Source: Streptomyces hygroscopicus subsp. hygroscopicus (GTDB lineage: Bacteria; Actinomycetota; Actinomycetes; Streptomycetales; Streptomycetaceae). Taken from it: a stretch of 64,000 bases of DNA. The stretch spans positions 62,001-126,000 of the forward strand of contig NZ_BSSM01000002.1 of NCBI RefSeq assembly GCF_030269125.1. The letters run 5' to 3'. Within the stretch, counting starts at the first letter, position 1; each line of letters starts with the position of its first letter. Below the pieces are notes generated by a model. That model ran no database searches. It saw only the letters and a program-made list of their open reading frames with translations, and had not been told where the DNA came from. Position numbers and translations under genes: made by a program. Shown piece after piece: positions 8,868 to 18,478 of this stretch.

Positions 8868-9451
8868 ACCGGATCGTGCACCCCATCGAGCAGGAGTCCT
8901 TCCGGCGGCTGCGCGCCCGTCTGGACACCTCGCACTTCCCGCCGCTGACCCGCGCCGTGGTGGAGCGGGTGATCCACTCCGCCGCCGACCTGGAGTACGC
9001 GGACGACCTCGTCATGGCGGAGGCGGACCTGGTCCCGGCGCACGCCGCGCTGCACGCCGGGGCGCCGGTCGTGGTGGACGTGGAGATGGTCGCGGCCGGC
9101 ATCACCCGGCGGCGGACCGTGTGCCGCCTGAGGGACGCCACGTCCGGCCCGGGACGCACCCGTTCGGCGCATGCGGTCCGGCTCGCCTACGAGGAGGTCG
9201 GGCCCGGCGCCCTGTGGGTGATCGGCTGTGCGCCGACCGCCCTGGAAGAGCTGCTGGCCCTGGACGCCGCCCCCGTGCTCGTCGTCGGCCTGCCCGTCGG
9301 CTTCGTCGGCGCGGCCGAGTCCAAGGCCGCGCTGCGCGCGAGCGGGCTGCCCGCCGTGAGCAACGTGTCCGAGAAGGGCGGCTCGGCGGTCGCCGCCGCC
9401 GCGCTCAACGCCCTGCTGTACCACCCGATCTCGTCCGAGGAGACCCTGTGA
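8864..9451 (+). CDS. cobH: Precorrin-8X methylmutase (CobH/CbiC)
   Basis: A 195-aa enzyme that moves the C11 methyl to C12, giving (cobalt) hydrogenobyrinic acid. The catalytic histidine is likely His38 in RVIHSAADLEYADD, and the typical SNVSEKGGSAVAAAALNALL C-terminal region is present. The GTG at 8864 overlaps the preceding stop (GTGA) and was chosen over upstream in-frame codons because of this coupling. Its TGA overlaps the GTG of cbiX. Confidence 0.95.
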   Translation: MNRIVHPIEQESFRRLRARLDTSHFPPLTRAVVERVIHSAADLEYADDLVMAEADLVPAHAALHAGAPVVVDVEMVAAGITRRRTVCRLRDATSGPGRTRSAHAVRLAYEEVGPGALWVIGCAPTALEELLALDAAPVLVVGLPVGFVGAAESKAALRASGLPAVSNVSEKGGSAVAAAALNALLYHPISSEETL

Positions 9452-10353
9452 CCACCCCGCCCGCCCTGCTGATCGCCGGCCACGGCACCCGTGACGACGC
9501 CGGAGCCGAGGCGTTCCGCGCCTTCGTGCGGGAGCTGGGCCGCCGCCGTCCCGACCTGCCCGTCGCGGGCGGCTTCATCGAGCTGTCCCCGCCGCCGCTC
9601 GGCGACGCCGTGGCCGAACTGGTGGAGCGGGGCGTGCGCCGGTTCGCCGCCGTCCCGCTGATGCTGGTGTCCGCCGGGCACGCCAAGGGCGACATCCCGG
9701 CCGCGCTGGCCCGCGAGAAGGAACGGCACCCGGGCATCTCCTACGCCTACGGCCGCCCGCTCGGCCCGCACCCGGCGCTGCTGAACGTGCTGGAACGGCG
9801 CCTCGACGAGGCGCTCGGCGGCCAGGACCGGTCCGAGGTGACCGTGCTGCTGGTCGGCCGCGGCTCCACGGACCCGGACGCCAACGCCGAGGTGTTCAAG
9901 GCGGCACGGCTGCTGTGGGAGGGCCGGGGGTACGCCGGTGTGGAGACGGCGTTCGTGTCGCTCGCGGCGCCGGACGTGCCGAGCGGCCTCGCCCGGTGCG
10001 CGGCGCTGGGGGCGCGGCGGATCGTCGTGCTCCCCTACTTCCTGTTCACCGGCGTCCTGCCGGACCGGGTGCGGCGGCAGACCGAGGAGTGGGCGGCCGC
10101 GCACCCGGACCTGGAGGTGCGCTCGGCGGACGTCATCGGCCCGGAGCCGGAGTTGCTGGACCTGGTCCTCGAACGGTACGCGGAGGCCGTCGAGGGCGAC
10201 CTGCGGATGAACTGCGACTCGTGCGTGTACCGGATCGCGCTGCCGGGCTTCGAGGACAAGGTGGGGCTGCCGCAGCAGCCGCACTTCCACCCGGACGACG
10301 ACGGTCACGGGCACCACCACCACGGCGGGCACGCCCACGACCATGCGCACTGA
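9448..10353 (+). CDS. cbiX: CbiX-type sirohydrochlorin cobaltochelatase with Fe-S motif and His-rich tail
   Basis: A 301-aa class II chelatase that inserts Co2+ into sirohydrochlorin without ATP. Metal-binding histidines are His12 (AGHGTRD) and His78 (SAGHAKGD), and the duplicated half has lost the same motif, as in long CbiX forms. Near residues 254-259 is MNCDSC, the MxCxxC motif linked to an iron-sulfur cluster in Bacillus CbiX. The C-terminus ends in a strongly histidine-rich tail (GHHHHGGHAHDHAH) likely to store or deliver metal. It overlaps cobC by 11 bp. Confidence 0.93.
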   Translation: MTTPPALLIAGHGTRDDAGAEAFRAFVRELGRRRPDLPVAGGFIELSPPPLGDAVAELVERGVRRFAAVPLMLVSAGHAKGDIPAALAREKERHPGISYAYGRPLGPHPALLNVLERRLDEALGGQDRSEVTVLLVGRGSTDPDANAEVFKAARLLWEGRGYAGVETAFVSLAAPDVPSGLARCAALGARRIVVLPYFLFTGVLPDRVRRQTEEWAAAHPDLEVRSADVIGPEPELLDLVLERYAEAVEGDLRMNCDSCVYRIALPGFEDKVGLPQQPHFHPDDDGHGHHHHGGHAHDHAH

Positions 10354-11401
10354 ACTCTCCGCCGGGCCCGACCTGCGGCACCACGGAGACGCCGAGGTGC
10401 GGGACGACGGCGCGGCGCTGGTCGACCTCGCCGTCAACGTGCGGTCGGACACGCCCCCGCGGTGGCTGCGCGCCCGCATCGCCGAGTCCCTGACGTCCCT
10501 CGCGGCCTACCCGGACGGGCGGGCCGCCCGGGAGGCGGTGGCGCGGCGCCACGGGCTGCCGGCCGCGCGGGTGCTGCTGACGGCGGGGGCGGCGGAGGCG
10601 TTCGTGCTGCTCGCCCGCGCGCTCGACGTCCGCCGACCGGTCGTCGTGCACCCGCAGTTCACCGAGCCGGAGGCGGCGCTGCGCGATGCCGGGCACACGG
10701 TGGAGCGGGTGCTGCTGCGGCCGCGGGACGGTTTCCGGCTGGATGCGGCGCTGGTGCCGGAGGAGGCCGATCTGGTGGTGATCGGCAATCCCACGAACCC
10801 GACGTCGGTCCTGCACCCGGCCGAGGAGATCGCCCGGCTGGCCCGCCCCGGACGGGTGCTGGTGGTCGACGAGGCGTTCATGGACGCGACGCCGGGTGAG
10901 CGGGAGGCGCTGGCCGGGCGGACGGACGTGCCCGGTCTCGTGGTGCTGCGCAGCTTGACCAAGACCTGGGGACTGGCGGGTCTGCGCATCGGCTATGTGC
11001 TGGCCGAGCCCGGGATCATCGAGGAGCTGGCGCGGGCCCAGCCGCTGTGGCCGGTGTCCACGCCCGCGCTGACCGCGGCCGAGGCGTGCGTGTCCCCGCG
11101 CGCCCTGGCCGAGGCGGAACGCGCGGCGCACCGCATCGCCGGGGACCGGGCCCATCTGATCGCGGGCCTGTCCGCGCTGGCGTCGCGCGGGGTGCGGGTG
11201 GTGGAGCCGGCCGAGGGGCCCTTCGTGCTGGTCGGCGTCCCGGAGGCGGCCACCGTACGACGGCGGTTGCGCGACCTCGGCTACGCCGTGCGCCGCGGGG
11301 ACACGTTCCCCGGGCTCGGCGGCGACTGGATACGGCTCGCCGTCCGCGATCGAACCACGACGACCGGTTTCCTGGCCGCGCTGTCCACCGTGCTGGACTG
11401 A
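10343..11401 (+). CDS. cobC: CobC-like PLP-dependent threonine-phosphate decarboxylase/aminotransferase
   Basis: A 352-aa fold type I PLP enzyme of the histidinol-phosphate aminotransferase family. The Schiff-base lysine is Lys207 in SLTKTWGLAGLRIGY, and NPTNPT and the VVDEAF aspartate are present. In B12 clusters this family (CobC/CobD) makes (R)-1-amino-2-propanol phosphate for the nucleotide loop. ATG 10343 lies inside the cbiX 3' end, so translation is coupled. Last gene of the cob block; a true HisC is possible by family but unlikely here. Confidence 0.88.
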   Translation: MRTELSAGPDLRHHGDAEVRDDGAALVDLAVNVRSDTPPRWLRARIAESLTSLAAYPDGRAAREAVARRHGLPAARVLLTAGAAEAFVLLARALDVRRPVVVHPQFTEPEAALRDAGHTVERVLLRPRDGFRLDAALVPEEADLVVIGNPTNPTSVLHPAEEIARLARPGRVLVVDEAFMDATPGEREALAGRTDVPGLVVLRSLTKTWGLAGLRIGYVLAEPGIIEELARAQPLWPVSTPALTAAEACVSPRALAEAERAAHRIAGDRAHLIAGLSALASRGVRVVEPAEGPFVLVGVPEAATVRRRLRDLGYAVRRGDTFPGLGGDWIRLAVRDRTTTTGFLAALSTVLD

Positions 11402-11590
11402 CGGGACGTCAGGACGCCGCTCGGGGCGCGGACCTCGGACGGGCGAGCCGGTCGGTCGCCCCGGCCGCCCCCCGGTCGCCGTCGGCCGAGCGGGGGCGGA
11501 CGGCCACGCCGCGGGGCGGGAGACGGCGCCGCGTCCGGGACGACAGCACCCCGCCGACGCGGGCCGCCCGGCCCCGCCCCTCCCCCGCCG

Positions 11591-12547
11591 TCAGCTCCTG
11601 CGGCGGCGCGCCACCATCACCGCGCCCCCGCCCACCGCCAGCAGCGCCACCGCGCCGCCCGCGATGTACGGCGTCGCCGGGTTGCCTCCCGTCTCCGCGA
11701 GGTCGGCGTTGGAGGCGCCGCCCTGCGGCTTCACGTCGGAGGCCGGGGCGTCCTTGGAGGTGGTGCCGGACCCGGGGTTCGCGCCGGACGCCGGGTCGTG
11801 GCTCTGGACCGGGTGGCCGGCGGGCGGGGCCATCGGGGACTCGCACGTGGCCTTGGCCAGCGTGACCGTGCCCTCGACGTCCGCGACGTTGAGCTTCAGG
11901 GGGTTGACGGAGACCTTGAGCTGGAGCGCGGTCGCGGCGGCCGTGCGGGACGTGGTGCCGTGCCGGGCCAGGTCGAGGCGGACCTCGCCGACGCCGGGCA
12001 CCTTGACCTCGGTCGGGCCGCCGGCCGTGACCGTGACACGACGGCCGAGCACGGTGACCGTGCCGAGGATCTTCGCGTCGGCGCTCGGCGCCTTGCCGAC
12101 CTCGCAGGTGGCCCGCGCGGTGACGGTGTCGACCTCGATCAGGGACAGCAGGGGCAGGCCGGGGACGTGCAGCCTGGCGTGGACGAGGCGGACGGAGCCC
12201 TCCGCGCGCCGGTCGGTGACGGTGGCCCGGGACTGGGCCACGTCGGCGTCGAGGACCGTGAACGGGTTGCCGTTCGCCACCCCGTCGAGGCGGGCGGACA
12301 GGGCGGTCCGGTCGGCGCTCTGCGGTGCCCTGACCTCGTTGAGGGAGACGGCGAGCGGGATGTCGACGGACTTGTCGAGCAGGGACACGTCGAGCCCGGT
12401 GCGCAGGACGGCCGCGGTGGCGCGGCCGGGGTTCTCGGTCGCGTGCGCGGTGCCCGCGCCCAGGACGGCGGGCGCGGTGGCCAGGGCGGTGACGGTCGCC
12501 GCGGCGGCGAGACGGCGCACGGGCAGGCGGAAGTTGGTGCTGTTCAA
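11591..12547 (-). CDS. Secreted surface protein with LAETG sortase signal
   Basis: About 318 aa. It has a signal peptide (RLPVRRLAAAATVTALATA ending AHA), a mature region of beta-rich repeated segments with conserved single cysteines, a Pro/Ser/Gly/Lys-rich spacer, then LAETG, a hydrophobic helix and the tail RRRRS. This is the arrangement of a sortase class E substrate that ends up covalently linked to peptidoglycan. The start is uncertain: TTG 12547 has a GGGGG ribosome site 10 nt upstream, whereas TTG 12589 has no usable spacing. The function of the exposed domain is unknown. Confidence 0.85.
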   Translation of the reverse strand: MNSTNFRLPVRRLAAAATVTALATAPAVLGAGTAHATENPGRATAAVLRTGLDVSLLDKSVDIPLAVSLNEVRAPQSADRTALSARLDGVANGNPFTVLDADVAQSRATVTDRRAEGSVRLVHARLHVPGLPLLSLIEVDTVTARATCEVGKAPSADAKILGTVTVLGRRVTVTAGGPTEVKVPGVGEVRLDLARHGTTSRTAAATALQLKVSVNPLKLNVADVEGTVTLAKATCESPMAPPAGHPVQSHDPASGANPGSGTTSKDAPASDVKPQGGASNADLAETGGNPATPYIAGGAVALLAVGGGAVMVARRRRS

Positions 12548-12699
12548 GGCGGTGGGACCCCCCACTTGGAACTGCTTGGGACCCGTCAACCTTGTCGTCA
12601 GTGTGGGGGAACGGTCAGCAAACCAGGGTCACTTCACTCAAACGTGGAAATCCCGCACACTTCTTCGAATCATCGTGCACATGTGTTCCCTCGCGCGCC

Positions 12700-12774
12700 G
12701 CAGGCATCGCTCTTCGCCCGCCCCTGCCCGCCCCTGCCCGTCCCCGCCCGTCCCCGCTCTTTCCCCGCTCGTCC
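12700..12774. repeat. Short C-rich tandem repeats upstream of amidohydrolase end
   Basis: Iterated CGCCCCTGCC and CGTCCCCGCC-type units fill the stretch between the surface-protein promoter region and the 3' end of the amidohydrolase. No gene or clear terminator stem is visible here. Confidence 0.45.
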
Positions 12775-13866
12775 CTACTCGACGATCTCCCCGTTCAGCA
12801 CCACCCGGCGCGGCGCCGCCAGTACCCCCACGTCCGCCCGGGGATCACCGTCGTACACCACGAGGTCGGCCGGTGCCCCCTCCTCCAGGCCGGGGCGGCC
12901 GAGCCACGCGCGCGCGGACCAGCTCGTCGCCGCGAGGGCCTCGATCGGCGGGATGCCCGCCGCGACCAGTTCGGCGACCTCGGCCGCGACCAGTCCGTGC
13001 GGCAGCGAGCCGCCGGCGTCGGTGCCGACGAACACCGGGATGCCGGCGTCGTAGGCGGAGCGCACGGTGTCGTAGCGCCGCTCGTGCAGCCGGCGCATAT
13101 GGGCCGACCAGCGCGGGAACTTGGCGTCGCCGCCGGCCGCGAGCTGCGGGAAGGTGGCGGTGTTGACGAGGGTCGGGACGATGGCGACGCCCCGCTCGGC
13201 GAACAGCGGGAGCAGGTCCTCGGTGAGGCCGGTGGCGTGCTCGACGCAGTCGATGCCCGCCTCGACCAGGTCGCGCAGGGAGTCCTCGGCGAAGCAGTGC
13301 GCGGTGACCCGGGCGCCGAGCCGGTGGGCCTCGGCGATCGCGGCCTCGACGGCCTCGCGGGGCCAGCAGGGCGAGAGGTCGCCGAGGCCGCGGTCGATCC
13401 AGTCACCGACCAGCTTGACCCAGCCGTCGCCGCGCCGGGCCTCCTGGGCGACGTAGGCGACGAGGTCGTCCGGTTCGATCTCCCAGGCGTAGTTGCGGAT
13501 GTAGCGGCGGGTGCGGGCGATGTGCCGGCCGGCCCGGATGATCTTCGGCAGGTCGGCGCGGTCGTCGGTCCAACGGGTGTCCGAGGGCGAGCCCGCGTCC
13601 CGGATCAGCAGGGTGCCCGCGTCCCGGTCGGTGAGCGCCTGCTTCTCGGCGGTGTCCGCGTCGACCGGGCCGTGCGCGTCGAGTCCCACATGGCAATGGG
13701 CGTCCACCAGTCCGGGCAGCGCCCACCCCTGGACGGTCCGGACGTCCCGGGCCCCGGCGGGGCGGTCGTACGACACCCGGCCGCCGACCACCCACAGCTC
13801 GTCGCGTACGTCCTGCGGTCCGACGAGGACCCTGCCCTTCACATGCAGCACCGGCTGATCGCTCAT
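12775..13866 (-). CDS. Amidohydrolase family protein
   Basis: A 363-aa metal-dependent hydrolase of the imidazolonepropionase/amidohydrolase superfamily. The metal-binding HxH is His57/His59 in DAHCHVG. Further ligands are expected at Lys151 (KLVGD), at the TAHCF and VEHATG histidines, and at the TDAGG aspartate. A small beta-sandwich formed by both termini is typical. The substrate is unknown; imidazolone-like or N-acyl compounds and prolidase-type dipeptides are known for relatives. It starts 17 bp after the ABC ATPase gene ends, so it is likely co-transcribed with the importer. Confidence 0.88.
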   Translation of the reverse strand: MSDQPVLHVKGRVLVGPQDVRDELWVVGGRVSYDRPAGARDVRTVQGWALPGLVDAHCHVGLDAHGPVDADTAEKQALTDRDAGTLLIRDAGSPSDTRWTDDRADLPKIIRAGRHIARTRRYIRNYAWEIEPDDLVAYVAQEARRGDGWVKLVGDWIDRGLGDLSPCWPREAVEAAIAEAHRLGARVTAHCFAEDSLRDLVEAGIDCVEHATGLTEDLLPLFAERGVAIVPTLVNTATFPQLAAGGDAKFPRWSAHMRRLHERRYDTVRSAYDAGIPVFVGTDAGGSLPHGLVAAEVAELVAAGIPPIEALAATSWSARAWLGRPGLEEGAPADLVVYDGDPRADVGVLAAPRRVVLNGEIVE

Positions 13867-13883
13867 ACCGGAACCTTAGAGGG

Positions 13884-14678
13884 CTACGCCCGGTCGGTAC
13901 CCGGCCGGTCGGCGATCCCCTCCTCCACCTCGGCCATCGCCGGGTCGAGGAGGCGGGAGAGGAAGTGGCGGGTGCGCGCGTGCCGCGGGGCTCCGATGAC
14001 CTGCTCGGGGCGGCCGTCCTCCACGATCACACCGCCGTCCATGAAGACGACCCGGTCGGCGACCTCGCGGGCGAAGGTCATCTCGTGGGTGACGACCATC
14101 ATCGTCATGCCCTCCCGCGCGAGTCCCCGCATCACCGCGAGGACGTCGCCGACCAGCTCGGGGTCGAGGGCGGAGGTCGGCTCGTCGAAGAGCATCACCT
14201 CGGGGCCCATGGCGAGCGCGCGGGCGATGGCGACGCGTTGCTGCTGGCCGCCGGAGAGGGCGGACGGAAAGGCGTCCGCCTTCTCGGCGAGGCCGACGCG
14301 GGCCAGGTTCTCGGCCGCGACGCGGGCCGCCTGTGCCTTGTCGCGCCCGAGGACCCGGCGCTGGGGCAGGGTGAGGTTCTCGGTCACGCTGAGGTGCGGG
14401 AAGAGGTTGAACTGCTGGAAGACCATGCCGATGCGGCGCCGGGCGGCGTCGATGTCGACGTCCGGATCGGTGATCTCGGTGCCGCCGACGAAGACCCGGC
14501 CCTCGGTCGGTTCCTCCAGCAGGTTCACGCAGCGCAGCAGCGTGGACTTGCCGGAGCCGGACGGGCCGATGACGCAGACGACCTCGCCCTGGCCGATCTC
14601 CAGGTCGATGCCGCGCAGGACCTGGTTGTCGCCGAAGGACTTGCGCAGGCCCTGGACGCGGATCTCGGGGGTGGTCAC
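13884..14678 (-). CDS. Polar amino acid ABC transporter ATP-binding protein
   Basis: A 264-aa cytosolic ATPase of the GlnQ/HisP type. Walker [10 protein letters not shown] is at about 38-46, with the Q-loop QQFNLFPH, signature LSGGQQQR, Walker B VMLFDEP and the H-loop VVTHEM. GTG 14678 overlaps the permease stop as GTGA and is preferred over an upstream start at 14753 that adds 25 atypical residues. It powers the permease encoded just upstream. Confidence 0.95.
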   Translation of the reverse strand: MTTPEIRVQGLRKSFGDNQVLRGIDLEIGQGEVVCVIGPSGSGKSTLLRCVNLLEEPTEGRVFVGGTEITDPDVDIDAARRRIGMVFQQFNLFPHLSVTENLTLPQRRVLGRDKAQAARVAAENLARVGLAEKADAFPSALSGGQQQRVAIARALAMGPEVMLFDEPTSALDPELVGDVLAVMRGLAREGMTMMVVTHEMTFAREVADRVVFMDGGVIVEDGRPEQVIGAPRHARTRHFLSRLLDPAMAEVEEGIADRPGTDRA

Positions 14679-15508
14679 CTGATCTCCTTGAGGGCCTTGG
14701 TTTCCATGCGGCGCACGACGAGGCTCAGCGGGACCGTGATCAGCAGATAGCACAGGCCCGCGACCAGGATCGGCGTGGAGTTGGCGGTCTGGCTGGCCAG
14801 GTCGTTGCCGAACTTGGACAGTTCGCGCTGCTCCAGGGTGACCCCGAGGAACAGCACCAGCGAGGAGTCCTTGAAGAGCAGGACGAGTTCGTTGGTCAGC
14901 GGCGGCAGGATGATGCGGAAGGCCTGCGGCAGGATGATCGAGACCATGGCCCGCGCGGGCGAGAAGCCGAGCGAGCGGGCCGCCTCCGTCTGCCCCTTGG
15001 GCACGGCCTGGATGCCCGCGCGGATGGTCTCCGCCATGTAGGCGGCGGAGACCAGGCCGAGCGCGACGGCGACCTTGCCGTAGGTGCCGCCCGGGTACTG
15101 GACCTCCGGGAAGGCCAGGGGCACGCCGACGCCGACGAAGATGAAGATCAGCAGCGCGGGCAGGCCGCGGAAGATCTCGATGTAGATGCCGGCGAGCCAG
15201 CGGTAGGGGCCCACGGAGGACAGCCGCATCAGCGCGATGACCATGCCGAGGGCCAGGCCGACGACGAATCCGGACAGCGTGTACAGCACGGTGTTCTTCA
15301 GGGCGACCGTGATGAGGTCCGGGAACAGCTGCCGGGCGATGCCGGGCTGCGCGAACTGGTTCTGCAGCCGCCCCCAGTCCGCGGTGAGCGCGAAGGCGAT
15401 CACCGCGGCGGCGAGGACGGCGTACTGGGCGCCGCGCGAGAGCCTTCGCCTCCGCGTGCGCGTCAAACCCGTGCGTTTCGGCTGGACGCCGGTGTCCGTG
15501 TCGGCCAT
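14675..15508 (-). CDS. Polar amino acid ABC transporter permease
   Basis: A 277-aa inner-membrane permease of the HisM/GlnP family. It has a basic cytoplasmic N-terminus ([11 protein letters not shown]), five to six hydrophobic helices and the EAA loop [17 protein letters not shown] that docks the ATPase. It is a single permease gene, so the transporter probably works as a homodimer. It lies 4 bp downstream of the binding-protein gene and overlaps the ATPase gene. Confidence 0.94.
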   Translation of the reverse strand: MADTDTGVQPKRTGLTRTRRRRLSRGAQYAVLAAAVIAFALTADWGRLQNQFAQPGIARQLFPDLITVALKNTVLYTLSGFVVGLALGMVIALMRLSSVGPYRWLAGIYIEIFRGLPALLIFIFVGVGVPLAFPEVQYPGGTYGKVAVALGLVSAAYMAETIRAGIQAVPKGQTEAARSLGFSPARAMVSIILPQAFRIILPPLTNELVLLFKDSSLVLFLGVTLEQRELSKFGNDLASQTANSTPILVAGLCYLLITVPLSLVVRRMETKALKEIR

Positions 15509-15512
15509 GGGC

Positions 15513-16355
15513 TCAGGAGCCGGCCGGGGAGGCGACGGAGGAGTCGTACGGGCCGATCCACTTCTCGTAGATCTTCTTGTAGGTGCCGTCGGCCTTGGCG
15601 TCCTCGATGGCCTTGTCGATGGCGTTCAGCAGGGGCTTGTTGCCCTTCTTGACCGTGAAGCCGTACTGCTCGCCGGTCTTCAGGTTGTCGACGACCTCGA
15701 ACCTGTCCGCGTTGGCCTTGTCCTTGAGCCAGCCCTGGACCACCGGGTAGTCGATGACGACGGCCTGGACCTGGCCGGTGCGCAGGCCGTTGAGGACCGC
15801 GTCGGAGGAGGCGAAGGAGACCGGGTCGAGACCCTTCTTCTTGGCGAAGTCCTCGCCGGTGGTCTGCGCCTGGGCGCCGACCTTCCTGCCCTCGGCGTCG
15901 GCGAGCGAGCCGATCCCGCTCTTCTTGTCGACCAGCACGGCCTGGGTGGCCTCGAAGTACGGGTCGGAGAAGTCGACGTTCTTCGCGCGCTCGGCGGTGA
16001 TCGTCATACCGGCGGCGGCGAGGTCGCACTGGCCGGAGTTCAGGAAGGCACCCGTCTTGAAGTTCTCGAACGGCGTGTCCACGATCTGCTGCTTGACGCC
16101 GAGGTCCTTGGCGACGAGGTCGATCAGGGAGACGTCGAAACCCTGCACCTTGCCGTCGACCACCGACTGGAACGGCGGGTAGGGCAGGTGGGTGCAGGTG
16201 GTGAGCTGCCCGGCCTTGGCCAGGTGCACGCCGCCCGCCGTGGTCGCGCCGCTCCCCGAGCCGCCGGAGGAGCAGCCCGCCACGACGAGCACGAGACCGG
16301 CGGTCGCGGTGGTGGCAGCCAGAAGACGGGTCCGGCGTCCGAGGAGGGTTTTCAT
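15513..16355 (-). CDS. Amino acid ABC transporter substrate-binding lipoprotein
   Basis: A 280-aa extracellular solute-binding protein, family 3. The signal peptide ends in the lipobox VVAGC with lipidated Cys28, followed by a Gly/Ser linker. The two-lobed periplasmic fold is recognised by CTHLPYPPFQ, GFDVSLIDLVAKDL, FSDPYFEATQAVLV and the C-terminal YKKIYEKW. The ligand is an amino acid or polar compound of unknown identity. First gene of the four-gene minus-strand operon, with a good promoter 36 bp upstream. Confidence 0.94.
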   Translation of the reverse strand: MKTLLGRRTRLLAATTATAGLVLVVAGCSSGGSGSGATTAGGVHLAKAGQLTTCTHLPYPPFQSVVDGKVQGFDVSLIDLVAKDLGVKQQIVDTPFENFKTGAFLNSGQCDLAAAGMTITAERAKNVDFSDPYFEATQAVLVDKKSGIGSLADAEGRKVGAQAQTTGEDFAKKKGLDPVSFASSDAVLNGLRTGQVQAVVIDYPVVQGWLKDKANADRFEVVDNLKTGEQYGFTVKKGNKPLLNAIDKAIEDAKADGTYKKIYEKWIGPYDSSVASPAGS

Positions 16356-16390
16356 GGGGAGGACTCCTGTGGGGGGAACGATAGGTTCCG

Positions 16391-16418
16391 ATTATAAGGA
16401 AATGTTTGGGTCTCTCAA
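16391..16418 (-). promoter_or_regulatory. Sigma-70-type promoter for the amino acid importer operon
   Basis: Read on the minus strand, TTGAGA (16413-16418) is followed after 16 nt by a perfect TATAAT (16391-16396). Transcription would start near 16384, leaving a short leader with AGGAGT before the ATG at 16355. A full TATAAT is rare in this GC-rich sequence. Confidence 0.65.
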
Positions 16419-16504
16419 ATCAATCCCATGGGCATGAGGCCCCTGGACCTAAGATCGGGGGGAGTGCACCCCCGTGAACCCTGCGAAGAAGAGAGAACAC
16501 CGCC

Positions 16505-17605
16505 GTGACGCACCCCTTCCTCGACCTGCCCCCGCTGACCGCGCGGCGCTTCGCCGCGATCGAGGACCGGGTGGCCCGGCTGCTGGACACCCGGCAGGAC
16601 GTGCTGATCACCCAGGGCGAGGCGCTGCTGCCGCTGGAGGGCGCGATCCGGGCGGCCGCCGGTCCGGGCACGGTGGCGCTGAACGTGATCACCGGTCCGT
16701 ACGGGCAGACCTTCGGCAACTGGCTGCGCGACGCCGGCGCGACGGTGTACGACATCTCGGTCCCCTTCCACACGGCGGTGCGCGCGGAGCAGATCCGCGC
16801 GGCGTTCGCCGAGCACCCGGAGATCGACTTCGTCTCCCTGGTGCACGCGGAGGCCGCGACCGGCAACACCAACCCGGTCGCGGAGATCGGTGAGGCGGTA
16901 CGGGAACAGGGCGCGCTGTTCTATCTGGACGCCGTCGCCTCGGTGGGCGCGGAGCCGGTGCTGCCGGACGCCTGGGGCGTGGACCTGTGCGTGATCGGCG
17001 CGCAGAAGGCGATGGGCGGCCCGGCGGGCGTCTCGGCGATCTCGGTGAGCGAGCGCGCGTGGGCCCGGATGGCGGCGAACCCGAACGCGCCGCGCCGCTC
17101 CTACCTCTCCCTGCTGGACTGGAAGGAGCGCTGGCTGGACGCCGGCCGCGCGGCGCTGCCGCACGCCCCGGCCCAGCTGGAGATGCTGGCGCTGGACGCC
17201 TGCCTGGAGCGGATAGAGGCGTCCGGTCTGGACACGGTGACGGACCGCCACCGGCGTGCGGCGCTGGCCACCCGGGCGGGCGCGCTGGCGCTGGGCGGCG
17301 GCCTGGAGCCGTACGTCCACGAGGCATCGGACGCGGCACCGGTGGCGACGACCCTGCGGGTGCCGCCGTCGCTCGCCGCCTCCGACCTGGTCGCCGCCGC
17401 GCTGGCCGCCGACCCCGCCCTCCCGCTGGCCGCGGGCGGCGGCGCCCTGGCCAAGGAGATGGTCCGCGTCAACCATTACGGCGCCGACGCCACCGAGGCC
17501 GCGGTCCGGTCCTCCCTGGAGGCACTGGGCGCGGTCCTCGCGGAGCGCGGCGCGACGGTGGACCCGGCGGCCGCGCGGCAGGCCGTGGCCCTGGCCTGGC
17601 GGTAG
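16505..17605 (+). CDS. Class V PLP-dependent aminotransferase
   Basis: A 366-aa enzyme resembling serine-glyoxylate, alanine-glyoxylate and 2-aminoethylphosphonate aminotransferases. The probable PLP lysine is Lys168 in IGAQKAMGG, preceded by YLDAVASVG with the PLP-binding aspartate. The start at GTG 16505 follows AAGAGAGA. It is divergent from the amino acid importer, with 149 bp between them, and might act on the imported compound. The exact amino donor and acceptor cannot be told from sequence. Confidence 0.85.
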   Translation: MTHPFLDLPPLTARRFAAIEDRVARLLDTRQDVLITQGEALLPLEGAIRAAAGPGTVALNVITGPYGQTFGNWLRDAGATVYDISVPFHTAVRAEQIRAAFAEHPEIDFVSLVHAEAATGNTNPVAEIGEAVREQGALFYLDAVASVGAEPVLPDAWGVDLCVIGAQKAMGGPAGVSAISVSERAWARMAANPNAPRRSYLSLLDWKERWLDAGRAALPHAPAQLEMLALDACLERIEASGLDTVTDRHRRAALATRAGALALGGGLEPYVHEASDAAPVATTLRVPPSLAASDLVAAALAADPALPLAAGGGALAKEMVRVNHYGADATEAAVRSSLEALGAVLAERGATVDPAAARQAVALAWR

Positions 17606-17686
17606 CCGCCACCGGTCCGCGACGAGCACGGCGGCCCGCGCCGGACGGTGCGGGCCGTTGTCACACCCGGCTGCCATGCTGCCCCC

Positions 17687-18223
17687 ATGACCACGGAACA
17701 CACCCCGCAGCGACAGACCCTCCCCGACGGCCGTCCCGTTCCCCTGCCGACCGGCGCCGAGCGCCCCATGCTGGAGAGCTGGCTGGACTTCCACCGGGCC
17801 ACGCTGGAGCTGAAGTGCCGCGGCCTGGACGACGGGCAGGCGCGGGCCGCCTCGGCGCGGCCGTCGGAGCTGACCCTGCTGGGACTGGTGCAGCATCTCG
17901 CGGAGGTCGAGCGGACGTGGTTCCAGCGGGTACTGGGCGGCCTGGACCTGCCGCCGGTGTTCGACGAGGAGTTGGGCTACGCCCTGGACCCCGTGCGCGG
18001 ACTCGACGAGGCGATGACCGCCTGGCAGCACGAGATCGCGCGCGGACGCGAGTTGTGCGCCGGGCGGTCGCTGGAGTCCACCGGGCGGATCGTCGACGGA
18101 CCGATGGCCGGGACGGAGGTCAGCGTGCGCTGGGTGCTGATCCATCTCATCGAGGAGTACGCGCGCCACAACGGGCACGCCGACATTCTTCGCGAACGAA
18201 TCGACGGTGTCACCGGAGCCTGA
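17687..18223 (+). CDS. DinB-like (DUF664) family protein
   Basis: A 178-aa predicted four-helix-bundle protein of the DinB/mycothiol-dependent S-transferase superfamily. Histidines in [12 protein letters not shown] and in [18 protein letters not shown] fit the three-His metal site of the family. In actinomycetes such proteins often use mycothiol or bacillithiol, but the reaction here is unknown. ATG 17687 gives the natural N-terminus; an upstream in-frame codon at 17648 would add a poor extension. Single gene. Confidence 0.82.
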   Translation: MTTEHTPQRQTLPDGRPVPLPTGAERPMLESWLDFHRATLELKCRGLDDGQARAASARPSELTLLGLVQHLAEVERTWFQRVLGGLDLPPVFDEELGYALDPVRGLDEAMTAWQHEIARGRELCAGRSLESTGRIVDGPMAGTEVSVRWVLIHLIEEYARHNGHADILRERIDGVTGA

Positions 18224-18478
18224 ATTCAATTTAGTTTCACAATTTCCGCCAATTTCCCGGACGGCAGCTTCCCATAGTCTTCTGCCCGCTTTTCTCGCGA
18301 CTAAACGGGGCAGTTTTCCGGGAGATTTCTGACGGTTTCATACGTGTGACACACTCCACAAGCCGGGCAATTTGTCATGGTTTGCTGCGGGTCATTTCCG
18401 GCATATCGCGCCCCGTCCATCGCCACATCGGACCCGCGGTCGTGCATTTCTTAATTCGCCTCGCTAAATTCGTGCCGC
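18224..18478 (+). promoter_or_regulatory. AT-rich leader and promoter region of ectABCD
   Basis: These 255 bp are clearly richer in A/T than the flanks (AATTT runs, TTAATTCG, CTAAATTC) and hold no gene. The region must carry the osmoregulated promoter of the ectoine operon. I could not assign convincing -35/-10 boxes, and no purine-rich ribosome site precedes the ectA ATG. Confidence 0.5.
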
